Positions 1 to 9,742 of a stretch of 64,000 nt of DNA are shown in pieces. The stretch's first letter is position 1, and every line of letters begins with the position of its first letter. The notes under the pieces were generated by a model. It made no database searches. It had not been told where the DNA came from and was given only the letters and a program-made list of their open reading frames with translations. The DNA is taken from positions 1 through 64,000 of the forward strand of contig JACYUE010000004.1 of the NCBI GenBank assembly GCA_014841595.1, read 5' to 3'. A program made the position numbers and the translations under genes. Origin of the DNA: Oxalobacteraceae sp. CFBP 8761 (GTDB lineage: Bacteria > Pseudomonadota > Gammaproteobacteria > Burkholderiales > Burkholderiaceae_D).

Positions 1-131
1 TCAAAGACCGAAGTCTTTGGCACCTTCATCAAACGCCCACACTTATCGACTGTTAATTTTTAAAGAACTTTATTCGGTACTGCCTTGCCGCATGGTGCGA
101 ATCGTTTTGTTCGCTGCAGCAGAGAAGAGAG
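1..131 (-). promoter_or_regulatory. rRNA operon leader with boxA and processing hairpin
   Basis: Read on the minus strand, this stretch ends in a boxA-like element (54-68, GTTCTTTAAAAATTA) and then a segment of the kind found just before 16S rRNA or 23S rRNA in Burkholderiales. Positions 2-19 form a perfect 7-bp stem closed by a CGAA loop. Two tandem strong promoters lie upstream (132-160 and 259-288), so this is more likely the leader before 16S than an internal spacer. No mature rRNA is inside the window; transcription runs off the left edge. Confidence 0.75.
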
Positions 132-160
132 ATTATGCTGCAATCCTACAATCTCGTCAA
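132..160 (-). promoter_or_regulatory. rRNA operon promoter P2
   Basis: On the minus strand a TTGACG -35 box (155-160) and a CATAAT -10 box (132-137) are separated by exactly 17 bases. The site is directly upstream of the boxA leader and downstream of a second promoter, the usual tandem arrangement of rrn promoters. The call rests on the boxes and on position. Confidence 0.65.
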
Positions 161-258
161 CCCCTTCTTTTCGCTTCACCTCAGATTTCTCTGTAGACCT
201 TGCTCTCGTAACCACTTGATTACGTTAACATTTTCGGTCAGTGCCGAAGCGGAGGCGA

Positions 259-288
259 ACTATACCAAACCTGTCGTGCAGTCCGCAA
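259..288 (-). promoter_or_regulatory. rRNA operon promoter P1
   Basis: On the minus strand TTGCGG (283-288) and TATAGT (259-264) are spaced by 18 bases, and a GC-rich discriminator follows the -10 box, as in stringently controlled stable-RNA promoters. The clsC-like gene ends just beyond it at 314 and is transcribed in the same direction, so read-through into the rRNA operon is possible. Confidence 0.55.
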
Positions 289-313
289 GGGACTACAAAG
301 AAAAGATTTTGTC

Positions 314-1852
314 CTACAAGAGCCAGTCGATCGGCAGCCAGCCCAGGCCATGTACCGCAGCCCTCTTCCACCAGGTCGTTCCAGGCTCGACGTCGTGCCG
401 GATGATCTTGCCGTCGCGGCCTTCGAGCCAGTAGACATTGCCCTTCTCATCCAGCAGCACTTCATAGGCGCGCATCGGCAGGGTCTCGTCCAGCGTCTTA
501 CTCAGGCGATCGGCCAGCTCGACGCTGTCGATCACCATCCCCATTTCGGTATTCAAATGAATCGAGCGCTGGTCGAAGTTGAACGAGCCAACGAAGATCC
601 GGTTGCCGTCCACGCCAAATGTCTTGGCATGCAGGCTCGCATCCGAACTGCCAAAGCCGGCGCCACTGCGCTTCTTCTTGCGGGATGGCTCATCGGTCGA
701 TGCACGACGCAATTCATACAGCGCCACACCCGCCTCCAGCAGCGGTTTGCGCCACTTGGCATAGCCCGCATGGACGGCGGAAACGTCGGTCGCCTCGAGC
801 GAATTGGTGAGCACCCGGATTTTTGCGCCCTTCCTGGCCATCTCGATCATTGCGGCCACCCCATCCTTGCCCGGCACGAAGTACGGCGACACGAGGTCCA
901 GATTGCGTTCCGGCTGACCGAACAGCACCGCGAGCCTGGCCGCAATATTCTCATCCGGCGAAGACTGGTCCAGTACCTTGGCCGGATCGTCGCTCAGGAA
1001 GCGCGCATGCGCCCATTCCAGCGGCAGCGTCCCGCTCATGACCTTGTTCAAGAATGCGGATTGGCCGATCGCATCCAGATAGGCTTTGGTTTCGGCATCG
1101 ACCGTGGCTGGCGGCGGCACCTTGGCCTCCCTCACCATCAGCGTCAGCGGATAGGCGGACGGGCAGTTCCAATACAGGTCGAAATCCGCGGAAACTTCTT
1201 TTACCACCGGACCGGTAGCGATCACGTCGAGGTCGGCAAACGAGATATCGCCCGCTGCGCCAAAATACTCGTCGCCCACATTCCGGCCGCCGATGATCGT
1301 GGCCTTGTTATCGGCGGTGAACGATTTATTGTGCATGCGCCGGTTCATGCGCCAGAAATCGGCGACCATGCCGAGCGGGCGCATCGAGCGGATACCGTTC
1401 GGATTGAACAGCCGCACTTCGATCTGTGGATGGGCGTCGAGCTGGGCCAAGATCGCATCCAGACCACCCGTATTGTTATCGTCCAGCAGCAGGCGCACCC
1501 GCACGCCACGGTCCGCCGCCTTGCGCAAGGCGTTGAACATCAGCATGCCAGTCGTGTCGTTGCGCCAGATATAGTACTGAACGTCCAGACTACGATCGGC
1601 TGCCTGCGCCAGCACGGCGCGCGCGGCGAACGCGTCGCGCCCATCAGGCAGGCTGTGAATGCCGACCAGGCCGGGATGCGCCGTGGTCAGCGGCAACAGC
1701 GCCTGGCCGAGCCGAGTGTTGTCGGTATCGGTCAGGGCCGTGCTGGCAACGCGGCCTTCGAGTGGTGGCAGCGTTGAGCAACTCGACAGCGTCAATGCGC
1801 CTGCAAGCAGCGCCGTTGGCAAGAGCAGCCATAATTTGGCGCGCTTCTTCAT
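314..1852 (-). CDS. clsC: Phospholipase D-family cardiolipin synthase C-like lipoprotein
   Basis: The 512-residue product has two HKD motifs: HNKSFTADNK near residues 174-183, followed by an IIGGRN stretch, and LHAKTFGVDGNR near residues 410-422, followed by GSFNFDQRS. Two such motifs form one active site in phospholipase D enzymes, and the layout fits the ClsC (YmdC) branch of cardiolipin synthases, which join phospholipid head groups. The N-terminus is a lipoprotein signal with LSSC at the cleavage site (Cys25), so membrane anchoring in the envelope is expected. The ATG lies 3 bases after the stop of the enoyl-CoA hydratase gene, so the two are probably cotranscribed. Substrate is inferred from family; other PLD lipoproteins remain possible. 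Confidence 0.85.
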   Translation of the reverse strand: MKKRAKLWLLLPTALLAGALTLSSCSTLPPLEGRVASTALTDTDNTRLGQALLPLTTAHPGLVGIHSLPDGRDAFAARAVLAQAADRSLDVQYYIWRNDTTGMLMFNALRKAADRGVRVRLLLDDNNTGGLDAILAQLDAHPQIEVRLFNPNGIRSMRPLGMVADFWRMNRRMHNKSFTADNKATIIGGRNVGDEYFGAAGDISFADLDVIATGPVVKEVSADFDLYWNCPSAYPLTLMVREAKVPPPATVDAETKAYLDAIGQSAFLNKVMSGTLPLEWAHARFLSDDPAKVLDQSSPDENIAARLAVLFGQPERNLDLVSPYFVPGKDGVAAMIEMARKGAKIRVLTNSLEATDVSAVHAGYAKWRKPLLEAGVALYELRRASTDEPSRKKKRSGAGFGSSDASLHAKTFGVDGNRIFVGSFNFDQRSIHLNTEMGMVIDSVELADRLSKTLDETLPMRAYEVLLDEKGNVYWLEGRDGKIIRHDVEPGTTWWKRAAVHGLGWLPIDWLL

Positions 1853-1855
1853 GGT

Positions 1856-2632
<777 letters not shown>

Positions 2633-2734
2633 GGGCACCCTCATCTGGTTGGATAGTATCGTCGCGATTGTAGCGCTTTCCGTGTACGTCAAGTAGAGCG
2701 AGCCGCTCGGTCGACATGAATGCGATGCCGCTCA

Positions 2735-3547
2735 TCACGGCCCCGCCGGCGGCAGCACGACCTGTAGTTCCGGACAGCCCATGGCCTGGCAACCATTGGG
2801 CAATGTCCGCAACCAAGTCACCATCGACTCCACCGAGACGGTCTGGATCCTGCCCTTCCAGCGCAAGCTGGAAGGATGGTCGTCAAACGCAATATTCGCC
2901 TTCGAGATCCGTGCGCCCAGGCGCGTCATCGTGCCCAACGCCAGCTCGGTTGGCTGGTAACCGTTCGCCGCGAGCCAGGTCTGCGCCGTGGTGCGGGTCG
3001 TTGCCGCGCCCTCGGGCGCGATGGCGTACGCCAGCATTTCCAGCACCCAGCCATTCGAATTCTGATAGCGCGTGCTGAACGGATAGGCAGCCAGGCTGTA
3101 GTGCGGCTCGTGGTAGTCGCGCGCCTTGTTGCCAAGCAGTGCGTTCTTGAGCCGGGCCTGGACGGCGGACGCCAGGCGCCAGATCCCGGCCTGATAACGC
3201 ACTGGTGCGTCAGAGAAGAAATTGATCAACCCTTCGTCGTACAGGGCCGACGTCGCCGTGCCACACGTATTGAGTTTGTGCACCACCGACCAGGCGCCGG
3301 CTGGATGCGTGCGCACGGCGAACGCCGCGTGCGAATAGGTCAGCCGGTAGGCCGACAGATCCTGCCCCACGCGCGCGATCAGGACGACTTCGTCGCCGAT
3401 GCCTTCGAGCGCCGTGCGCGTGAGATCGGCCATCTGCATGCTTCGGACCAATAGCTCTGGAGAAGCGACCTGCTCCTCGCAAGGGGTTCCAGCCACAGCC
3501 GTCGACGCCGTCAACACCAGTGCGGCCGCAGCAACGGCGCGGCGCAT
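2735..3547 (-). CDS. DUF2145 family exported protein
   Basis: The 270-residue product starts with a clear signal peptide (MRRAVAAAALVLTASTAVAG) and matches what I recall of DUF2145, a family of unknown function in beta- and gammaproteobacteria. The mature part has cysteines near the start (TPCEEQ), in the middle (KLNTCGTAT) and near the end (NGCQAMGCPEL) that could form disulfides in the periplasm. A longer reading frame runs upstream through the neighbouring gene, but the signal peptide fixes the start. It begins one base after the stop of the small exported protein gene upstream, so the two form an operon and probably act together. No reaction can be assigned. Confidence 0.75.
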   Translation of the reverse strand: MRRAVAAAALVLTASTAVAGTPCEEQVASPELLVRSMQMADLTRTALEGIGDEVVLIARVGQDLSAYRLTYSHAAFAVRTHPAGAWSVVHKLNTCGTATSALYDEGLINFFSDAPVRYQAGIWRLASAVQARLKNALLGNKARDYHEPHYSLAAYPFSTRYQNSNGWVLEMLAYAIAPEGAATTRTTAQTWLAANGYQPTELALGTMTRLGARISKANIAFDDHPSSLRWKGRIQTVSVESMVTWLRTLPNGCQAMGCPELQVVLPPAGP

Positions 3548-3548
3548 C

Positions 3549-3992
3549 CTAGCTGCGCGGGCGTGAGTGGGCCATGCCGGTGCCTGGTTCGGCCAGCAGA
3601 GCGATGGTCGCCTTGCCTTTCTTGACAGCATAGCCAGCCTTGCCGACGGCTTCGATATCGATCCGGTCACCAGTCTTGAGTGCTTCGTTCTGCACGATCC
3701 GGGTCTGGATCGCCATATCGATTTTCAACTGCTGGTCGTCGCTGCGTAGTTCCAGCGCACTCTTGTCGCCCTCGGGCCGGACCGCCGCGACGCTCCAGCG
3801 TTTGGAGACGTCGATTGCAGCCTGCGAGCCTTCTGCCACTTTCTTTGCGCTCAGATAGACCACACTGAACGGCACCAGCAGCACGATGCTGCCGACCGAC
3901 AGTACGGTATCGGAAGGGCCGGGCGCGGCGGCCTGGCTGGGCGCGGCGATGGTAGCGGCAAGGGTAATGGCAAGGAGGGAATGCAGACGCAT
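3549..3992 (-). CDS. Small exported protein paired with DUF2145
   Basis: This 147-residue protein is not recognised. It has a signal peptide (about residues 1-22), then a hydrophobic stretch (SVGSIVLLVPFSVVYLSA, near 32-49) that could be a membrane anchor, then a soluble part with alternating charged and hydrophobic residues that could form a small beta domain. Its stop is separated from the DUF2145 start by one base, which suggests coupled translation and a shared role in the envelope. A similar small partner often appears beside DUF2145 genes in related bacteria, as far as I recall, but that needs checking. Confidence 0.6.
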   Translation of the reverse strand: MRLHSLLAITLAATIAAPSQAAAPGPSDTVLSVGSIVLLVPFSVVYLSAKKVAEGSQAAIDVSKRWSVAAVRPEGDKSALELRSDDQQLKIDMAIQTRIVQNEALKTGDRIDIEAVGKAGYAVKKGKATIALLAEPGTGMAHSRPRS

Positions 3993-4117
3993 GGATAGAA
4001 CCTGTCAAAAATGAAAGCACCACCACGTCACCGCGCCTCGCCATAGCGAAAAATTGCAACGTGGAAATTGAATCAAAAGTCAGAGTAGCCCGATTCCCCC
4101 ATTAATGCAACGAAGGT

Positions 4118-5320
4118 TCACTTCGGCAACAACACCCACATCGTCCCGCGCTGCTTCATGAGTCCGGCATTTTCCGTCGCTTCCGACCCGAAGCCGAAGA
4201 AGAAATCGGCCCGCACCGCGCCGCGAATTGCTCCGCCCACATCCTGCCCCATCACCAGACGCTGCAGGGGCGCGCCATCCTTCGGCATGGTCGTCGACAG
4301 CCACACAGGCGCGCCCAGTGGCAGGATGGTGCGGTCGATGGCAATCGAGCGACCTGGCGTGAGCGGCACATTGAGCGCGCCACGCGGCCCGACGCCCGGG
4401 TCGGCCACCTTGGTCTCCGTGAAGAAGATATAGCTCGGGTTCACATTCAACAGTTCCTGGCGCCGCGACGGATTCGCCGCAATCCAGGCCCGGATCGACT
4501 GCGCAGACACCTGATCCGGCGTCATGAGCCCCTGCTCCACGAACCAGCGCCCGATTGCTTTGTAGGGGTGGCCGTTCTGGTCGGCATAGCCCACGCGCAC
4601 GGTCTCACCGGTATCGAGCTTGACGCGGCCCGACCCCTGCACTTCCAGAAAGAACGCATCCACCGGATCGCTCACCCACAGCAACTCTTTGCCACTCAAT
4701 GGCGCGCGGTCGATGTCGGCGCGGCTCTGGTACGGAATCACGGTCTTGCCGGACAGCCGCCCACGCAGGCGCCGGTTCTGCAAATCCGGATAGATACTGC
4801 CCAGGTCGACCGTGACCAAATCGTCCGGCACCCGGTACAGCGGCGTCTGGAACGCCCCGCCCCGCTTGCGCGCGCCATACAGCATCGCTTCGTAATAGCC
4901 GGTGATCAGCCCGGTATCGGCGCCATCCGGATTGCGTACCTGATTCGGCACGAACCAAGTCTCGAAGAAACGGCGCACGGCTGCGACGTCTTTGGCATCC
5001 ACCCCGCCGGCCGCCGCGCACGGCGTCTTCCACGGCGCCTGGCGCGACGCCAGCACGCTGCATGATTGCAGGAAGGCCGGCCAGGCCTGACGCACGTCGT
5101 CCTGTTGCCAGCCCGGCAATGCAGTAAAGGTAGTCGGCGTGAGGGACGCGACCGGCGCTGGCGGCTGAACCGGCGGCGGCACTACCACCGGCCCGACCGG
5201 CGGCGGCATCGTGACCGGCGGCGGCGCGGAGGGCGCCGTGGGCTTCGGTTCGGTCGAACAGGCACTCAGCAGGCTGACGAGCGCGATCAGGACGGGTACA
5301 CTGCGGCGTATTGTATACAT
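4118..5320 (-). CDS. mltA: Membrane-bound lytic murein transglycosylase A
   Basis: The 400-residue lipoprotein cleaves the glycan strand of peptidoglycan, leaving 1,6-anhydro-muropeptides. The start at 5320 gives a short lipoprotein signal ending LLSAC, followed by a Pro-rich linker (about residues 25-60) and then the MltA catalytic fold. Family hallmarks are GLITGYYEAMLYGARKR, LLWVSDPVDAFFLEVQGSGR and the C-terminal 3D domain GQDVGGAIRGAVRADFFFG, whose aspartates are catalytic. Upstream ATGs would add a non-signal extension of about 44 residues and are unlikely. It is transcribed divergently from a very small membrane-protein gene at 5340, with only about 20 bases between the start codons. 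Confidence 0.93.
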   Translation of the reverse strand: MYTIRRSVPVLIALVSLLSACSTEPKPTAPSAPPPVTMPPPVGPVVVPPPVQPPAPVASLTPTTFTALPGWQQDDVRQAWPAFLQSCSVLASRQAPWKTPCAAAGGVDAKDVAAVRRFFETWFVPNQVRNPDGADTGLITGYYEAMLYGARKRGGAFQTPLYRVPDDLVTVDLGSIYPDLQNRRLRGRLSGKTVIPYQSRADIDRAPLSGKELLWVSDPVDAFFLEVQGSGRVKLDTGETVRVGYADQNGHPYKAIGRWFVEQGLMTPDQVSAQSIRAWIAANPSRRQELLNVNPSYIFFTETKVADPGVGPRGALNVPLTPGRSIAIDRTILPLGAPVWLSTTMPKDGAPLQRLVMGQDVGGAIRGAVRADFFFGFGSEATENAGLMKQRGTMWVLLPK

Positions 5321-5339
5321 GGGAACCATGGGGACCGAT

Positions 5340-5465
5340 ATGTGGATCTTGATGGTGGAAGCCGGCGTCGCGCTGTTCCTGTTTGTGTTCATCGTCTGGT
5401 GGACCATGTTCGCCGGCCGCAAAGACAGCGACCGGGACGACGGCGACGACACCCCCGCCCAGTAG
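5340..5465 (+). CDS. Tiny single-pass membrane protein
   Basis: A 41-residue product (MWILMVEAGVALFLFVFIV, then WWTMFAGRK and an acidic tail ending DDTPAQ) has one clear transmembrane helix and a charged cytoplasmic-type tail. GGGGA at 5330-5334 is well placed before the ATG at 5340; in-frame ATGs at 5319 and 5328 would add a few residues. The frame is open only here in a GC-rich context, and the hydrophobic-then-acidic composition is protein-like. It sits between the divergent mltA and the convergent apaG. I recall similar very short proteins in Oxalobacteraceae, but function is unknown. Confidence 0.6.
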   Translation: MWILMVEAGVALFLFVFIVWWTMFAGRKDSDRDDGDDTPAQ

Positions 5466-5467
5466 GG

Positions 5468-5842
5468 TCAGTGCAGGGAGCGCGGCGGCGACAGCACGAA
5501 TTCGGGAATGGTCGCCTCGAAGCGGTGGCCATCCTCGGCCACGCAGAAGTATTCGCCGCGCATCGAGCCCTGCGCGGTGCCCAGGTGCGTGCCACTCGTG
5601 TACTCGAACTGCTCGCCCGGCGCCAGCAACGGCTGGTGGCCGACGACGCCCAGCCCTTTGACTTCTTGCATCTGGTTATTGGCGTCGAGAATCACCCAAT
5701 GACGGGAAATGAGCTGGGCAGTAATGCTGCCGGTGTTCTTGATCGTGATCGTGTAGCTGAACACGAACTGGCTCCGGTCCGGGTCGGACTGCTCCGCCAG
5801 GTATTGCGTTCTGACGGTGACAGCGAAATCGTAGGCGGGCAT
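5468..5842 (-). CDS. apaG: ApaG (Co2+/Mg2+ efflux-associated) protein
   Basis: The 124-residue product is the normal length for ApaG, a small fibronectin-type beta-sandwich protein linked genetically to Co2+ resistance and Mg2+ efflux; its biochemical role is unsettled. Recognisable family segments are FVFSYTITIKNTG, QLISRHWVILDANN, EVKGLGVVGHQP and GEQFEYTSGTHLGTAQGSM. An upstream ATG at 5920 is in frame, but AAGGAAC precedes the ATG at 5842 and the shorter protein matches the family. Its 3' end is 2 bases from the end of the small membrane-protein gene, so the two converge. Confidence 0.92.
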   Translation of the reverse strand: MPAYDFAVTVRTQYLAEQSDPDRSQFVFSYTITIKNTGSITAQLISRHWVILDANNQMQEVKGLGVVGHQPLLAPGEQFEYTSGTHLGTAQGSMRGEYFCVAEDGHRFEATIPEFVLSPPRSLH

Positions 5843-6034
5843 CGAGGTTCCTTGCGTGATCGTGGACTCGGCCGCTGCGCCATTCGCAGGGGCCGGCGCG
5901 CCATGTGGCGCAAATAACAATCATACCGCCTGTGGCCGCCAAGCGCCGACGCGCCATGGCAGCGTCGCCGCTGGAGGCCGCGGCACGACCGGCGTAGAAT
6001 AGCGGATTCCCATCAAAACACGCACCGTCGCCCC

Positions 6035-6706
6035 ATGACCACCTACCGCATCGCTCCCAGCATCCTGTCCGCCGATTTCGCCCGCCTGGGCGAAGAAGTG
6101 CGCAATGTCGTTGCCGCCGGCGCCGACATCATCCACTTCGACGTGATGGACAACCATTATGTCCCGAACCTGACCATCGGCCCGCTCGTCTGCCAGGCGA
6201 TCCGCCCGCACGTGGACGTGCCAATCGACGTGCACCTGATGGTCAAGCCGGTCGACCGCATCATTCCCGATTTCGCCAAGGCCGGCGCCAACATCATCAC
6301 CTTCCACCCGGAAGCATCGGAACACATCGACCGCACGCTGCAGCTGATCCGCGATCACGGTTGCAAGGCGGGCCTGGTCTTCAATCCGGGCACGCCGATG
6401 CACTACCTCGAGCACGTGATGGACAAGATCGACATGATTCTGATCATGTCGGTCAATCCGGGCTTCGGCGGCCAGTCGTTCATCCCCGAAGCACTCAAGA
6501 AAATCGCCATCGCGCGCCGCCTGATCGACGAATCGGGCCGCGACATCCTGCTCGAAGTCGACGGCGGCATCAAGGCCGAGAACATCGCCGCAGCTGCAGC
6601 CGCTGGCGCCGACACGTTCGTGGCCGGCTCGGCCATCTTCGGCAAGCCTGACTACAAAGCCGTGATCGACGCCATGCGCGCCGAACTGGCCACGGTCGCG
6701 CGCTGA
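6035..6706 (+). CDS. rpe: Ribulose-phosphate 3-epimerase
   Basis: The 223-residue cytoplasmic TIM-barrel enzyme interconverts ribulose 5-phosphate and xylulose 5-phosphate in the pentose-phosphate pathway. Metal and substrate motifs are all present: [52 protein letters not shown] and LEVDGGIK. Its stop overlaps the ATG of gph by one base (TGATG), so translation is coupled. The order rpe-gph-trpE is common in Burkholderiales. Confidence 0.96.
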   Translation: MTTYRIAPSILSADFARLGEEVRNVVAAGADIIHFDVMDNHYVPNLTIGPLVCQAIRPHVDVPIDVHLMVKPVDRIIPDFAKAGANIITFHPEASEHIDRTLQLIRDHGCKAGLVFNPGTPMHYLEHVMDKIDMILIMSVNPGFGGQSFIPEALKKIAIARRLIDESGRDILLEVDGGIKAENIAAAAAAGADTFVAGSAIFGKPDYKAVIDAMRAELATVAR

Positions 6707-7413
6707 TGCGGGCCGGCGCAGCAGGTATCCGGGCCGTCATCATCGACCTCGATGGCACCATGCTCGACACGGTGCCCGACTTCGAGGCGGCGCTGAACGG
6801 CATGCGCCACGACCTCGGCCTGGCGCCCATCAGCCAGGCCATCATCAAGCCGCTGGTCGGCAAGGGCTCCGAAAAACTGGTGCGCGACGCGCTGCTGCTC
6901 GACTGGGATGCCGCGCGGGTCGATGCGGCGTACACCGACGCGATGGCCGGCTACCAGCGGCACTACCTGGCCATCAATGGCGACCGCAGCACGCTGTATG
7001 ACGGTGTGCTGGACGGCCTGGCGGCGATGCAGGCGCTGGGCCTGCGTCTGGTGTGCGTGACCAACAAGCCAATTGCATTCGCACTGCCGCTGCTGGCCCA
7101 GAAAGGCCTCGCGCCGTATTTCGAGCACGTGTTCGGCGGCGACTCGTTCGCCAAGAAGAAACCAGACGCCATGCCGATGCTGGGCGCCTGCGCGGCGCTG
7201 GATATTCCGCCAGCGCAGGTGGTGGCGATTGGCGACTCGTCGAACGATGCCGAAAGCGCCCGCGCCGCCGGCTGTTTCGTACTCACGGTCCCGTACGGCT
7301 ACAACCACGGCCGTCCTGTACAAGAAATTCAATCCGATGGTATAGTGGATTCGCTGCTGGATGCAGCACGCCGCATCGGCGCGCACAATGCAACGGCCAG
7401 CCTAACCAACTAA
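6706..7413 (+). CDS. gph: Phosphoglycolate phosphatase (HAD family)
   Basis: The 235-residue HAD-superfamily enzyme should dephosphorylate 2-phosphoglycolate, a product of DNA 3'-end repair and oxygenase side reactions. Motif I is IIDLDGTMLDTVPDF, with the nucleophile and acid aspartates near the N-terminus. Motif II is VCVTNKP, motif III the lysine in KKKPDAMPM, and motif IV GDSSNDAESARAAG. The start overlaps the rpe stop. The trp leader peptide begins only 11 bases after its stop codon, so the gene lies directly upstream of the attenuator-controlled trp genes. Confidence 0.93.
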   Translation: MRAGAAGIRAVIIDLDGTMLDTVPDFEAALNGMRHDLGLAPISQAIIKPLVGKGSEKLVRDALLLDWDAARVDAAYTDAMAGYQRHYLAINGDRSTLYDGVLDGLAAMQALGLRLVCVTNKPIAFALPLLAQKGLAPYFEHVFGGDSFAKKKPDAMPMLGACAALDIPPAQVVAIGDSSNDAESARAAGCFVLTVPYGYNHGRPVQEIQSDGIVDSLLDAARRIGAHNATASLTN

Positions 7414-7424
7414 CTTCTCTCACC

Positions 7425-7511
7425 ATGTTTTTCACCAAAAAACTCACTGTCAACCAAACCGGCGCCCCTGAGGCCTGGGTCTGGCGACGCTGGCAATCTT
7501 GGGCTGACTAA
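7425..7511 (+). CDS. trpL: trp operon leader peptide
   Basis: A 28-codon frame encodes [18 protein letters not shown] followed by [10 protein letters not shown]. Four of the last eleven codons are TGG (Trp), far above chance. It ends 15 bases before a GC-rich hairpin followed by six T residues and about 100 bases before trpE. This is the classic layout of a ribosome-stalling attenuator: lack of charged tRNA-Trp stalls the ribosome on the Trp codons and prevents terminator formation. No strong Shine-Dalgarno is visible; coupling to the gph stop 11 bases upstream may help initiation. Confidence 0.85.
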   Translation: MFFTKKLTVNQTGAPEAWVWRRWQSWAD

Positions 7512-7526
7512 GCCGTACCGATTGCT

Positions 7527-7567
7527 GCCGGGTGTGCGTGCGACTGCACGCCACCGGCGGGTTTTTT
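7527..7567 (+). terminator. trp attenuator terminator
   Basis: The arms GCCGGGTGTGCGTGC (7527-7541) and GCACGCCACCGGC (7546-7558) pair around a short GACT loop with small bulges, followed by GGG and six T residues (7562-7567). It lies between the Trp-rich leader peptide and trpE, so it should act as the Rho-independent attenuator that separates trp expression from rpe-gph. The competing antiterminator pairing was not worked out. Confidence 0.8.
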
Positions 7568-7612
7568 GAAGCACACCACCGCCCTCTTCCCCCGTGGCGG
7601 TCCGGAGAAAAC

Positions 7613-9109
7613 ATGACCGAACTCGAATTCAAGTCCCTGGCAAACCAGGGCTACAACCGCATCCCCCTGATCGCGGAAGCCTTCGCCGACCTCGAAACGC
7701 CGCTGACGCTGTACCTCAAGCTGGCGCAATCGCAGAACACCGGCAAGAACACCTTCCTGCTCGAATCGGTGGTGGGCGGCGAACGCTTTGGCCGCTACTC
7801 GTTCATCGGCCTGCCGGCCCACACGCTGCTGCGCACGACCGGCAACCTGACTGAGATCGTGAAAAACGGCGAAGTCATCGAATCGCACGAAGGCAATCCG
7901 CTCGACTTCATCGAGCAATTCCAAGCCCGCTTCAAGGTGGCGCTGCGCCCTGGCCTGCCGCGTTTTTGCGGCGGCCTGGCCGGCTACTTCGGCTACGACA
8001 CGGTGCGCCACATCGAGCACAAGCTGGCCGCGACCACCCCGCGCGATGAACTGGGCCTGCCCGACATCCAGCTGATGGTGACCGAAGAACTGGCGGTGAT
8101 CGACAACCTGTCGGGCAAGCTGTACCTGATCGTGTACGCCGAACCGGGTCAGCCCGAAGCGTATTCGCGCGGCCGCCAGCGCCTGAAAGACCTGCGCATG
8201 ATGCTGCGCCGGAGTGTCGATGCGCCGGTCACGTCGGCCTCGGTGCGGACCGAATCGGTGCGCGACTTCAGCAAAGAGGATTACCTGAAGGCCGTCGCCA
8301 AAGCCCACGAATACGTGATGGCCGGTGACCTGATGCAGGTGCAGATCGGCCAGCGCATCCGCAAGCCGTATGTCGATTCGCCGCTGTCGCTGTATCGCTC
8401 GCTGCGTTCGCTGAACCCGTCGCCGTACATGTACTACTACAACTTCGGCGACATGCAGATCGTCGGCTCGTCGCCCGAAATTTTGGTGCGCAACGAGACG
8501 CTGCCCGAGGGCGGCCGCAAGGTCACGCTGCGCCCGATCGCCGGCACGCGCGGACGCGGCGCCACGCCGGAACGCGACGCCGCGCTGGCCGCCGAACTGC
8601 TGGCCGATCCGAAGGAAGTGGCCGAACACGTGATGCTGATCGACCTGGCGCGCAACGATATCGGCCGCATCGCCGATACCGGCAGCGTCAAGGTCACCGA
8701 CCGCATGGTCATCGAAAAATACTCGCACGTGCAGCACATCGTCTCGAACGTCGAGGGCAAGCTGAAAGACGGCATGTCGAACCTGGACGTGCTGCGCGCG
8801 ACCTTCCCGGCCGGCACCCTGACCGGCGCGCCGAAGGTGCGGGCGATGGAAGTGATTGATGAACTCGAGCCCGTGAAGCGCGGCATCTACGGCGGCGCCT
8901 GCGGCTACCTGAGCTTTGGCGGCGAGATGGACGTGGCGATCGCGATCCGCACCGGCGTGATCAAGGACGGCAACCTGTACGTGCAGGCCGCCGCCGGCAT
9001 CGTCGCCGATTCGATCCCCGAGATGGAATGGCAAGAGACCGAACACAAGGCGCGCGCCGTACTGCGCGCGGCCGAGCAAGTGCAAGATGGCCTGGATGGA
9101 GAGTTCTGA
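7613..9109 (+). CDS. trpE: Anthranilate synthase component I
   Basis: The 498-residue subunit converts chorismate to anthranilate using ammonia from TrpG, the first committed step of tryptophan synthesis. The feedback-binding element [16 protein letters not shown] lies near residue 45. The chorismate-binding core shows [33 protein letters not shown] and [29 protein letters not shown] precedes the ATG at 7613; longer frames run back through the attenuator and are not real starts. The gene is one base from trpG and is controlled by the leader peptide and terminator just upstream. Confidence 0.96.
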   Translation: MTELEFKSLANQGYNRIPLIAEAFADLETPLTLYLKLAQSQNTGKNTFLLESVVGGERFGRYSFIGLPAHTLLRTTGNLTEIVKNGEVIESHEGNPLDFIEQFQARFKVALRPGLPRFCGGLAGYFGYDTVRHIEHKLAATTPRDELGLPDIQLMVTEELAVIDNLSGKLYLIVYAEPGQPEAYSRGRQRLKDLRMMLRRSVDAPVTSASVRTESVRDFSKEDYLKAVAKAHEYVMAGDLMQVQIGQRIRKPYVDSPLSLYRSLRSLNPSPYMYYYNFGDMQIVGSSPEILVRNETLPEGGRKVTLRPIAGTRGRGATPERDAALAAELLADPKEVAEHVMLIDLARNDIGRIADTGSVKVTDRMVIEKYSHVQHIVSNVEGKLKDGMSNLDVLRATFPAGTLTGAPKVRAMEVIDELEPVKRGIYGGACGYLSFGGEMDVAIAIRTGVIKDGNLYVQAAAGIVADSIPEMEWQETEHKARAVLRAAEQVQDGLDGEF

Positions 9110-9110
9110 C

Positions 9111-9674
<564 letters not shown>

Positions 9675-9742
9675 TGCGCCCATGCATGCGCGCCGCATCC
9701 GGCGGCGCCATGCCCAAACCACGTTTGCACACTGGACCCATC

